Below, one piece after another: positions 31,281 to 38,953 of a DNA stretch of 40,542 nt. Source of the DNA: an uncultured Clostridia bacterium (GTDB taxonomy: Bacteria > Bacillota > Clostridia > Saccharofermentanales > DTU023); NCBI GenBank assembly GCA_947254895.1, contig CAMYEY010000001.1:1-40542 (forward strand), given 5' to 3'. Position 1 is the first letter of the stretch; each line of letters opens with the position of its first letter. A program made the position numbers and the translations under genes. The notes beneath the pieces were generated by a model, which had not been told where the DNA came from, made no database searches, and saw nothing but the letters and a program-made list of their open reading frames with translations.

Positions 31281-31700
31281 ATGAAAATTGGAATTTTTTA
31301 TTTTACGACAAGCGGCAATACTGAGGCCCTGGCTGATATCTTAGAGAAGACCTGGTCTGATGCTGGTCATGATGTTGTTAAAAAAGACTTCAGTGAAAGT
31401 GATTCTTCTGACCTAGATGGGCTTGACCTGGTTGCCCTAGGTTCACCGGCACAGGGTGAAGAAGAGGTTGACGATAGTGAGTTCAGACCCTTCTACGAGG
31501 ATAATCTTGATGAGCTCAAAGGCAAAAAAATCTTCCTCTTTGGCTGCTTTGGCTGGGGCGGCGGTGAGTATATGGAGAACTTTGCTGAAGAAGCTAAGGG
31601 CGAAGGTCTCGATGTTGTCGGCCACTTTACCCACCTGGAAGAACCGGATGATGACACAGCAGAAGAGTTATCCGAGCAGGCTTTAGAAGTGATTGCTTAA
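31281..31700 (+). CDS. Flavodoxin
   Basis: A 139-residue acidic FMN-binding electron carrier. The phosphate loop TTSGNTE (9-15) follows the first strand; the flavin loops include LGSPAQGEEE and FGCFGWGGGEYM, typical of short-chain flavodoxins. Very acidic composition (many Asp and Glu) suits docking to redox partners. In anaerobic Firmicutes flavodoxin often replaces ferredoxin under low iron. It stands alone between terminators, with an inverted repeat over its promoter. AAGAGG lies before the ATG. Confidence 0.93.
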   Translation: MKIGIFYFTTSGNTEALADILEKTWSDAGHDVVKKDFSESDSSDLDGLDLVALGSPAQGEEEVDDSEFRPFYEDNLDELKGKKIFLFGCFGWGGGEYMENFAEEAKGEGLDVVGHFTHLEEPDDDTAEELSEQALEVIA

Positions 31701-31736
31701 TTATTTTGCACTTGAACAATAAGAAATTTAGCCAAG

Positions 31737-31776
31737 AGTTGCCTTTGGACTCCAAGTCATAAGGCAACTTTTTTAT
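31737..31776 (+). terminator. Rho-independent terminator after flavodoxin
   Basis: AGTTGCCTT (31737-31745) pairs with AAGGCAACT (31761-31769), followed by TTTTTATT. Confidence 0.88.
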
Positions 31777-31916
31777 TCTGACCTATGACCAAGATTTTGT
31801 TGGAAAAAGCTTTGCTTTTTTTGAAAGGTTGAGTGACTAGCAGGCCATCATCAAGTAAGATTTTGAGCTTTCTCAAGGACCAGTAATTAGAAATTTTTTC
31901 TGAAAATACTGTTTCC

Positions 31917-31945
31917 TCAACAAAGTTCACTATTCGTGCTATAGT
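31917..31945 (+). promoter_or_regulatory. Promoter of the dehydrogenase leader transcript
   Basis: Extended -10 TGCTATAGT (31937-31945) with TCAACA (31917-31922) at 17 bases. The predicted start, near 31952, coincides with the first base of the folded leader. Confidence 0.55.
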
Positions 31946-31951
31946 AACAGT

Positions 31952-32057
31952 GGCGTGAAGTGCTTGAGGAGGTGCAGGGGTTCTGTCTCTAAGGCCTCAT
32001 AGCTACCAGATCCTTAGGTCTAGAAACTAGCTCCTCTTGAAGCAAGAATCAACCGCC
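31952..32057 (+). ncRNA. Structured leader RNA of unknown class upstream of the dehydrogenase
   Basis: Nested pairings enclose about 106 bases: GGCG (31952-31955) with CGCC (32054-32057), GCTT (31962-31965) with AAGC (32040-32043), GAGGAG (31966-31971) with CTCCTC (32031-32036), and CTAAGG (31989-31994) with CCTTAG (32012-32017). The predicted transcription start is at the base of the outer stem. I compared it by eye with FMN, TPP, lysine, purine, SAM, guanidine-I, fluoride, c-di-GMP-I and THF aptamers and with SRP RNA, and saw no match. The dehydrogenase starts 46 bases later. Confidence 0.4.
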
Positions 32058-32103
32058 TAACGTTAAGCATAGAGTTTGAGTCAGACGAGAAAGAAGGTAT
32101 TTT

Positions 32104-32865
32104 ATGAACAGATTTACAGGAAAAGTTGCAGTCGTCACAGGAGCTAGTTCAGGTATGGGTCGGGATATTGCTCGTGCCCTCTGTCAAGAAGGTGCCACAG
32201 TCGTTGCTGTAGCAAGAAGACAAGAAAGACTGGAAGAACTGGCAGAACATTGCAAGGATATGCCGGGTAAGATTCTACCCTATGTTGCAGACCTCATGAA
32301 AGACGAAGAAAACCATAAGATGGTTGACTATGCGGTTGAGCAGGCGGGTAGACTGGATATTTTGATCAACAATGCCGGTATGATGGATGAAATGAAACCG
32401 GTTGGCGAAATTGACGATGACCTCTATAACCGGGTTATGACCTTAAATGCCAAGGGACCCATGTTAGCTATGCAAAGGGCTGTCCAGATCATGGAAAAAC
32501 AGGGTGGAGGTAATATCATTAACGTTGCTTCAATTGGTGGAACCAATGGCTGCAAGGCCGGCGCCGTCTACACCATGTCTAAGCATGCTCTGGTTGGCCT
32601 AACCCAAAATACAGCCTTTATGTACGCAGGTAAAAATATCAGGGTCAATGCTATTTGCCCGGGCGGGGTTAAGACAGAAGTTGGAGTAAATATGAAGGCT
32701 CCCAGCCAGCTCGGTCTTGAGCGGGTTATGGCAGGTGTTGATACCTCTATTCGTCAAGCAGAGGTTGAAGAAATAACCGGTTTGGTTCTCTTCATTGCCA
32801 GCGACGCCGCTTCATTCATCACTGGTTCCATTATTACTGCAGATGGTGGCGTTACCGCTTGCTAG
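32104..32865 (+). CDS. Short-chain dehydrogenase/reductase
   Basis: A 253-residue classical SDR of Rossmann fold. It has the cofactor loop TGASSGMG (12-19), the NNAG motif (90-93) and the catalytic residues Ser144, Tyr157 and Lys161 in YTMSK. ARR (38-40) after the second strand suggests NADP(H) preference. FabG-like reductases and hydroxysteroid or alcohol dehydrogenases share this architecture, so the substrate cannot be named. It is monocistronic, with a strong terminator behind it and a 5' leader of about 150 bases. AAGAAGG serves as ribosome binding site. Confidence 0.9.
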   Translation: MNRFTGKVAVVTGASSGMGRDIARALCQEGATVVAVARRQERLEELAEHCKDMPGKILPYVADLMKDEENHKMVDYAVEQAGRLDILINNAGMMDEMKPVGEIDDDLYNRVMTLNAKGPMLAMQRAVQIMEKQGGGNIINVASIGGTNGCKAGAVYTMSKHALVGLTQNTAFMYAGKNIRVNAICPGGVKTEVGVNMKAPSQLGLERVMAGVDTSIRQAEVEEITGLVLFIASDAASFITGSIITADGGVTAC

Positions 32866-32975
32866 TCTCGTTGAAAGGGACTGTTGCCAGGTTCGCCAAT
32901 GCTTTGATGGCAAAAACCGTTAGTCATCTAGCTCGGATTTTCCGGGCAAAACGGTGAAGCAGATTTGTTAAGACT

Positions 32976-33013
32976 TACCTCGGATCTGAGAAGTGGATCC
33001 GGGGTATTTTTTA
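32976..33013 (+). terminator. Rho-independent terminator after the dehydrogenase
   Basis: TACCTCGGATC (32976-32986) pairs fully with GATCCGGGGTA (32996-33006), one G-U pair, followed by TTTTTTA. A second, weaker structure (ACCGTT with AACGGT) lies just before it. Confidence 0.85.
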
Positions 33014-33158
33014 TCCCTTATAATCAAACATATTTCATGTTAAATTATATGAAATTCCGGGAGAAAACTAGCCGAAATCTGCCTAAGTGCTGAAATAAAA
33101 AGGACTAAGCCTATGTTAAAATAGGTCTAATAATATTTTGTGAAAAGAGGGGACGTTT

Positions 33159-33911
33159 ATGATCTCAATGAAAAATGTGACCAAGACTTTTTCAGATAAA
33201 AAGGCTGTGGATAACCTATCTATAGAATTGAGGGCAGGTGAAATTTTTGGCTTCTTAGGACCTAACGGGGCTGGTAAGAGTACCACCCTTAAAATGATTT
33301 GTGGTGTGCTTCAGCCGGACGAGGGAGAAATCACGATTAATGGCTATAATATTTTAACCGATCCCCTGATGGCTAAACAGCAATTTGCCTACGTTCCCGA
33401 TTCGCCGGATACCTTGCTCCGGCTAAAGGGCAAAGAATTCTTAAAGTTTATGGCAGATATGTACCAGGTTCCTGCAGACCTTAGAGAAAAAAGAGTCAAG
33501 CAGTTAACAGAAGAGTTTGAGATTGCTGATGTCCTCAACAATAAAATTCAAAGCTATTCGCATGGTATGCGGCAAAAGCTTATGGTGACAGCGGCCTTGC
33601 TCCATAATCCCCCTGTTTGGATCTTGGATGAACCGATGACCGGACTTGACCCGGCTTCAGCTTTTCTCCTCAAGGAAAAGATGCATGAACATGCAGGCCA
33701 AGCTAAAACGGTCCTCTTTTCGACGCATATACTCGAGGTTGCAGAAAAAATTTGTGACCGGATCGGGATTATTGATAAGGGTAAGCTGATTTTTGTCGGC
33801 ACTGTTGAAGAGATGCGGCAGAGCTTTGCCGAGGATGCTTCTCTCGAGACCATGTTCCTCCAGCTCACCAATAAGGAAAATCAATCCGTATTTGGTGACC
33901 GGTTGAGTTAA
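33159..33911 (+). CDS. ABC transporter ATP-binding protein
   Basis: A 250-residue ATPase subunit. Walker A GPNGAGKST is at 34-42, the Q-loop region reads FAYVPDSPDTLLRL, the signature loop is the degenerate YSHGMRQK, Walker B is VWILDEP, and the H-loop is FSTHILEVAEK. The SHGM signature and overall pattern resemble EcsA- and bacitracin/lantibiotic-type exporters. The permease gene follows after 13 bases. GAGGGG lies before the ATG. The palindrome CCTAT-gttaaa-ATAGG (33110-33125) upstream may be an operator. Confidence 0.93.
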   Translation: MISMKNVTKTFSDKKAVDNLSIELRAGEIFGFLGPNGAGKSTTLKMICGVLQPDEGEITINGYNILTDPLMAKQQFAYVPDSPDTLLRLKGKEFLKFMADMYQVPADLREKRVKQLTEEFEIADVLNNKIQSYSHGMRQKLMVTAALLHNPPVWILDEPMTGLDPASAFLLKEKMHEHAGQAKTVLFSTHILEVAEKICDRIGIIDKGKLIFVGTVEEMRQSFAEDASLETMFLQLTNKENQSVFGDRLS

Positions 33912-33924
33912 GTAGGAGGAAGGC

Positions 33925-35727
33925 ATGAGTACAATTAAACAATTTTTCTTATTGCTGCGGATCATGTTTAAGGGGGAGGTAGTTGACACCGGTGGTACCA
34001 ACAAGGGGCTTAGCAACCGGATTAAAAACAAGGTCCTTTCTCAAGTCGTTAAGTATGGCAGCTTGCTTTTACTTATTGCTTATTTGGGTGTTTTTGCCTT
34101 CTTTACCGCTAAGGATATTGCTGATCCCGAGCTTATCATTTCGGCGGCTCTGAGGACGAGTGTCCTGTTCAGCCTGGTTTTTGGCTTGCTCTATGCTGTA
34201 TCTGTCCTCTTTTATTCAAAGGATATCAGCTTTTACTTAACCCTGCCGGTTAAGCAGGGTGTCTTGGTTGCTGTTAAGCAATTTCAAGTTTATTACTATG
34301 TCTTAGGTGTCCTCGGCCTCATCTGGGGGGTTATGACTATTATGGCAGGGATCCTGCATGGTTGTTCTGCCTCCTTCTTTATCCGGGGGATTATCTCTGT
34401 TTTAATTGGACCTGTTTGTTCCATAGCTGTTATCTGTATCGTAATTATCCTGTTGGTTTATTTTACCCGATTTGCCGCTAATAAAGACTCTTTTCAAAAG
34501 GCTATGGGTGGGGTCATGCTGGCCTTTATGTTGTTTATCATTTTTGCTATGCAGTCCCGTCAAAACTATTCTAACAACCCATCTTTTGAAGGTGCAATTG
34601 CAGCAGCAAGTCAAAGTTCTTGGTTACAGACGGTCAGCTATATCTTTTCACCGATTAGCTTTTTAATGGAAAAAACCCTCGGCGGAGCCTCTTCCTGGAC
34701 CCAGTTCTTCTATACACTGGTTTCGGTCCTCGTTTCGTTTGCTTACTGTGGTCTGCTCTATTTGGTAGCCAGTAAGTTTTACCTACCGGCTGTCCTGAAG
34801 TTGCAGGGAACAGATAACCGGGGAAATTCCGCCCTCAAAAGATCTCCTGCTGACCGGGCAAAAGCTGGGACTGGCAAGGGCCAAGTAGTTGCCTTGAGTA
34901 GCCATGACCTAAAAGTTGATACTCCTTTTAAAACCTTGGTAGGTAAGGAGTTTAAGTTGCTCAACCGGGTTCCAACCTTCTTTACCACCTATCTATTGTC
35001 AAGTCTAACAGTTCCCTTAATAGCTCTAGCCTCCGGACTTTTTGGCTTCTTTAATGCAGCAAGGCAATCGGGCGAAGCTTTTGATCTGATGGATATGATT
35101 GGCACTATCCGGTTAGGGGTTAGCGGTATAACAGCTGATCCTGACCTCCATCGGGCAGTCTTATCCTTTGGCTTGATGGCCGTTTTTGGCGCTGTAGGCT
35201 TTCTGGGAGCGACCAGTATGCAGATGAGTTCTTCCTCTATCTCACGTGAGGGTCAAGACTTTTACCTGATGAAAGTTTTGCCGGTGCCTTACACAACCCA
35301 GCTGGCAGCTAAATTGGTCCCTGCCTTGACCTTTAATTTGTTAAGCTGGATTATCATCTTTGTCCCTTTAGCAATCATTTTTGCTGTACCTTGGAGTTTG
35401 GCTATTCTCCTCATTTATATTGTAGTGGTTGGTGTGGTAACCAACCAGTTTATAGGCCTCTATATGGACATTAAACTATATCGTCTGGACTGGGAAAGTG
35501 AAGCTGAACTGGCCCGTAGGCAAAATGTTGTCTGGCTGGGTTTGTTGATTGGTCTCACCATAGCCGGCATAGAGATTGGCAGTGTCTACCTTGTTAATCG
35601 CTTTGTAGATGCCTCACTGACGGCCTATTACCTGTTGGGCTTTGGCCTGCCCCTCCTGCCATTACTTTTGATCTTGGTTATCTACTTTACCAATGGTCTT
35701 AAGAGTTTTGCCAGGATAGAGGTTTAG
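33925..35727 (+). CDS. ABC exporter permease subunit
   Basis: A 600-residue polytopic membrane protein with about 12 hydrophobic segments in two halves. A hydrophilic stretch near residues 295-330 separates them and carries lysine- and arginine-rich sequence. The first 45 residues are cytoplasmic. It has no binding-protein or peptidase domain. Gene order and size match two-component ABC exporters in which one large permease may contain both membrane halves. The substrate cannot be told from sequence. GTAGGAGG is the ribosome binding site. Confidence 0.85.
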   Translation: MSTIKQFFLLLRIMFKGEVVDTGGTNKGLSNRIKNKVLSQVVKYGSLLLLIAYLGVFAFFTAKDIADPELIISAALRTSVLFSLVFGLLYAVSVLFYSKDISFYLTLPVKQGVLVAVKQFQVYYYVLGVLGLIWGVMTIMAGILHGCSASFFIRGIISVLIGPVCSIAVICIVIILLVYFTRFAANKDSFQKAMGGVMLAFMLFIIFAMQSRQNYSNNPSFEGAIAAASQSSWLQTVSYIFSPISFLMEKTLGGASSWTQFFYTLVSVLVSFAYCGLLYLVASKFYLPAVLKLQGTDNRGNSALKRSPADRAKAGTGKGQVVALSSHDLKVDTPFKTLVGKEFKLLNRVPTFFTTYLLSSLTVPLIALASGLFGFFNAARQSGEAFDLMDMIGTIRLGVSGITADPDLHRAVLSFGLMAVFGAVGFLGATSMQMSSSSISREGQDFYLMKVLPVPYTTQLAAKLVPALTFNLLSWIIIFVPLAIIFAVPWSLAILLIYIVVVGVVTNQFIGLYMDIKLYRLDWESEAELARRQNVVWLGLLIGLTIAGIEIGSVYLVNRFVDASLTAYYLLGFGLPLLPLLLILVIYFTNGLKSFARIEV

Positions 35728-35863
35728 TTTTTTTGGGGGGGTACTTCTGGAAAGTTCAGGTTTTTGCCATTGCTAGGCTTTGCCTGGCAGGAAAGCGAAG
35801 ATGGTAAGGATAAAAAAGTTACAATCTTTTTATTCTCGCCAGAGACGAGGCTAAAATGGTCAA

Positions 35864-35906
35864 TAAAGAAAGACGGTAACAATTAAAAAGTTACCGTCTT
35901 TCTTTA
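35864..35906. terminator. Bidirectional terminator between the exporter and the K+ channel
   Basis: TAAAGAAAGACGGTAAC (35864-35880) and GTTACCGTCTTTCTTTA (35890-35906) are exact inverted copies of 17 bases around an A-rich loop. The T-rich outer ends work in both directions, and the flanking genes converge. The preceding bases, 35728-35863, hold only a weak TGCC/GGCA hairpin. Confidence 0.85.
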
Positions 35907-35976
35907 ACTGCCAAAATCAGGGTCAGGATCTGTTATAAAAAATGAAAATTCAAGTAGCTTCCACCAATAAATAGCC

Positions 35977-36984
35977 TTAGACCCTTTCATCTCCTAAATG
36001 CTTCAACTTATCAACCTGTTCTTCTCTTCCCAGGACAATCAACACATCTCCGATTTTAAAGGTATAGTCGATAGGGGGATTGAAGAGCATTTTGCCGTCT
36101 TCTATTTTTTTGATTGCAAGAACAATTAGGCCTGTTTTGCTTGGGATTTGTGCCTCAAGCAAAGTTTTATTTTCCAGATAAGAGTCGGTTTTGACGATCA
36201 CTTCCTCAAGGTCTAGCTCTACATTTCCCACACTTGTGACGACATCTAAAAACGAAATGACATTTGGTTTGATCATGAGCGAGGCCATCCGTTTGCCGCT
36301 AATCTCGATGGCGGACAAGGTTTTATTTGCCCCAACCTTTAAGAGTTTTTCACTACCCGATTTACTAAGGGAGTTGGCAATAATGTAGAGCCTAGGATTT
36401 AGATTTCTTGCTGTCAGTACCGTTACGATATTGTCTACTTCGGCGTCTCGGGTTGAAATGAGTCCCTTAGCCCTTTCAATTCCAGCATGCTCTAAAACAC
36501 TTTCTTCGGTTGAGTGCCCTTCGATTACCAGAATATCGTGGTGACTATAGTCATTTAGGTCTTCGCGCTTGTCAGTGATAACTACAAAATTCAAGTTTTC
36601 ATCGACAAATTTTTTGATGATGACCTCTGCCAACTCTCCGGATCCACATATTATGTAGTGGTTCTTTAGAGCAGAAATTTTTTTATCCATTTTATTTCCC
36701 TTCCACAAATCTACAAGTTTACCTTCAACGAGTATAGCGACCACGGTTGTAAAGGTATAACCCACAATGCCAACGCCTAAAAATATCATTAGGACCGAAA
36801 AAATTTCGGATTGGTCACTGGTAGTGCCGACCTCGCCAAAACCCACAGTGGATATCGTGATGACCGTCATATACAGGGCATCCACAAAATCCACTTTTAA
36901 TAGGATCATATAGCCTATTACACCAAAAACGAGCAAGAGTATAAATGCATATAAAACAAATTTGAGTTTTCTTTTTTCCTCCAT
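35977..36984 (-). CDS. Two-TM potassium channel with RCK (TrkA-N and TrkA-C) domains
   Basis: A 335-residue channel of MthK-like layout: a first membrane helix (about 9-29), pore helix and selectivity filter TVGFG (46-50), a second helix (about 60-86), then an RCK domain starting HYIICGSGELAE (109-120) with a dinucleotide-type GxG loop, and a TrkA-C domain at about 250-335. RCK domains bind ligands such as Ca2+, NAD(H) or c-di-AMP. The cyclic nucleotide is of interest here because the window encodes its synthase; this link is inference only. ATG 36984 is chosen because GAGGTGGAGG directly precedes it; a start at 37023 would cross the -10 box. Confidence 0.92.
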   Translation of the reverse strand: MEEKRKLKFVLYAFILLLVFGVIGYMILLKVDFVDALYMTVITISTVGFGEVGTTSDQSEIFSVLMIFLGVGIVGYTFTTVVAILVEGKLVDLWKGNKMDKKISALKNHYIICGSGELAEVIIKKFVDENLNFVVITDKREDLNDYSHHDILVIEGHSTEESVLEHAGIERAKGLISTRDAEVDNIVTVLTARNLNPRLYIIANSLSKSGSEKLLKVGANKTLSAIEISGKRMASLMIKPNVISFLDVVTSVGNVELDLEEVIVKTDSYLENKTLLEAQIPSKTGLIVLAIKKIEDGKMLFNPPIDYTFKIGDVLIVLGREEQVDKLKHLGDERV

Positions 36985-37006
36985 AAGCCTCCACCTCTTG
37001 GATTGG

Positions 37007-37012
37007 ATTATA
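37007..37012 (-). promoter_or_regulatory. -10 element of the K+ channel promoter
   Basis: TATAAT on the minus strand, 23 bases upstream of the ATG; the -35 region is not clear. Confidence 0.4.
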
Positions 37013-37105
37013 ATATAATTCATTTGGAAAAGCCTTAGTCTTGTTTTTTCAGCTGCTTAAGACTTTTATTTATGACTACTAAGCCATACATGGAGGCCTC
37101 TAGCT

Positions 37106-37114
37106 TGCTATAAT
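37106..37114 (+). promoter_or_regulatory. Extended -10 promoter of the hemerythrin/PAS gene
   Basis: TGCTATAAT (37106-37114) is a perfect extended -10 element. The predicted start near 37121 gives a leader of only about 16 bases that begins next to the ribosome binding site. Confidence 0.55.
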
Positions 37115-37136
37115 AAAAAAAAAGGAGTTGAATGTT

Positions 37137-38654
37137 ATGACAAAGAAACTTGATTTAAATAAACCCGTCTATGATTTGGTTCAAGAATACCCCGAACTGG
37201 TTGAAATAATGTTAGAACTAGGATTTACAGAGATTAGTAAAAAACCTATCTTGCATTCCCTTGGAAGAGTTATGACCATCCCTAAGGGAGCAAAAATGAA
37301 AAATATCCCCATGATGGAGGTTATCTCTAGTTTGCTAGCACATGGTTTCGAGCTTGCGGGGGAGTTCCCAAAAGGGGGAACTGAAACTCACACTATGGAA
37401 ACTACGATCCAAGTAGGAAAATCCGCTGTAAACCGGGTAGAACAGCTCAAATCTTACCTGGAAAGGCTTAGTGCAGGTGAAGATCTGGAAGAGGTCAGGG
37501 CAGATTTTGCCCGCGAATTTGATGAGGTTGATGCTTCTGAAATAATGGAGGCCGAACAGGCTTTGCTAAGAGAAGGAAAGCCCCTAGATGAGGTTCAAAG
37601 GCTTTGCGACATACACTCTGCACTCTTTCATGGTGTAACAGCTGAGGAAAGAAAAAGCAAAAGCAATGAAAGTTCAGCGTTTTTCCAACTAGATCCGAAG
37701 GTCCAGGAGGCCTTGGCAAGACGAGACTCCTTTCCTAAAAAAGACTACACAAACAAAAATGCCCGTGCCGCCGAGATGGCCAAGATAGTAGGACATCCCC
37801 TTTATACCTTAACAAGGGAGAACAGTGCTCTTTCTGACCTTATTGAAAGCTTTAAAGGAAGCGGAGATAAATCCTTGATTACTGCCATCAGAGATCTTTC
37901 GATCCATTATGCAAAGAAGGGAGACCTAATTTATCCTTTGCTTAATGTAAAGTATGGCATATCAGGGCCATCTGATGTGATGTGGACGGTAGATGATGAA
38001 ATACGTGATGAGCTTGGGACACTGGCAAGAGAAGATAAGCGTGACGAAAATTGGGTTGACCGATTTAAGGCTGTTTTGCTTCGGGCTGAGGAGATGATAT
38101 ATAAAGAGCAAAATATTTTGTTTCCTATCTGTGCCGTAAATTTTAGCCAGGAAGAATGGTATGGCATTTATCGAGATTCTAAGGATTATGCGGTTTGTTT
38201 TGGCTTGGCTCGGGAAAGATGGGAGGAGGCTGAACAAACAACAAAGCTCGTTAGTAACGCAACAGATGATGAAATTGTTATGCCCGGCGGCCACCTGACC
38301 CTCGAACAACTCACGGCCATCCTCAATACGATTCCCTTGGAGATAACTTTTGTTGATGCCGCTGATATAAACCGTTTCTTCAACGAGGGTCCCAAATTAT
38401 TTAAACGTCCTAGTATGGCTATAGATCGAGATGTTTTTTCTTGCCATCCGCCCAAAATAGAACCTATGGTGCGCAAGATCATAGATGATTTCAGGGGTAA
38501 TCACCGTGATGAAGTTGTTGTTTGGATGGAAAAAGCAGGACGGACTATGCTGGTCAAGTATATGGCGGTTCGAAATAAAGAAGGAGAGTATCTTGGAACC
38601 CTTGAAATCGTCCAAGATATGAACTTTGCCAAGGAACATTTTAAGAAATCATAA
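37137..38654 (+). CDS. DUF1858-DUF438-hemerythrin-PAS domain protein
   Basis: A soluble protein of 505 residues from ATG 37137. The N-terminal DUF1858 (about 1-65) reads LDLNKPVYDLVQEYPELVEI. A DUF438 region (about 85-165) follows, then a hemerythrin-like four-helix region (about 215-340) with GHPLYTL, IHYAKKGDLIYPLL and YKEQNILFP. Last is a PAS-type domain (about 385-500) with TFVDAADINRFFNE and CHPPK, as in the PAS_10 family. The HxxxE-type metal ligand motif is partly altered (HYAKKGD instead of HxxxKE). Such proteins are thought to sense oxygen, NO or redox state. GGAG nine bases before the ATG decides the start; TTG 37128 is too close to it. It is divergent from the K+ channel. Confidence 0.88.
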   Translation: MTKKLDLNKPVYDLVQEYPELVEIMLELGFTEISKKPILHSLGRVMTIPKGAKMKNIPMMEVISSLLAHGFELAGEFPKGGTETHTMETTIQVGKSAVNRVEQLKSYLERLSAGEDLEEVRADFAREFDEVDASEIMEAEQALLREGKPLDEVQRLCDIHSALFHGVTAEERKSKSNESSAFFQLDPKVQEALARRDSFPKKDYTNKNARAAEMAKIVGHPLYTLTRENSALSDLIESFKGSGDKSLITAIRDLSIHYAKKGDLIYPLLNVKYGISGPSDVMWTVDDEIRDELGTLAREDKRDENWVDRFKAVLLRAEEMIYKEQNILFPICAVNFSQEEWYGIYRDSKDYAVCFGLARERWEEAEQTTKLVSNATDDEIVMPGGHLTLEQLTAILNTIPLEITFVDAADINRFFNEGPKLFKRPSMAIDRDVFSCHPPKIEPMVRKIIDDFRGNHRDEVVVWMEKAGRTMLVKYMAVRNKEGEYLGTLEIVQDMNFAKEHFKKS

Positions 38655-38953
38655 ATGGTGAAATATTCTCCATAGGGAGCATATTGCTACGTTAATGATA
38701 GTAGTGATTCTAAAGGACCTCATCTTCTTTTCAGACCGTGACGAGAGATTTCCTGTGAAAGTCAATCTATATTTGTAAGAGTAAATTCCAGTTCGAAAAA
38801 TTACTCTGGAATTTAACTTTACAATTTAGGAAGAGTTAATACTTAACCATATATTAATACTAGTCTCTATTAAGTATGATAGAATGAACTGACTACCAGT
38901 TTTTAAAAATTGAATAACAAGCAGTATGACCAGCAGATATAGGAGATACAATT
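38655..38953 (+). other. Intergenic region with two inverted repeats
   Basis: No gene is visible in this 299-base gap. AAATTCCAG (38783-38791) with CTGGAATTT (38806-38814) forms a possible weak terminator. ATACTTAA (38839-38846) with TTAAGTAT (38870-38877), spaced by 23 bases, may be a regulatory site. It overlaps a TG-n-TAGAAT extended -10 candidate at 38877-38885. That promoter would serve the surface protein gene that follows. Confidence 0.4.

Noticed and set aside
31952..32057. Calling the dehydrogenase leader an SRP RNA or lysine riboswitch
   Set aside because: The SRP core GGTCCGGAAGGAAGCAGCC is absent, and apart from a short AGGTGC similarity the lysine-box blocks do not follow.
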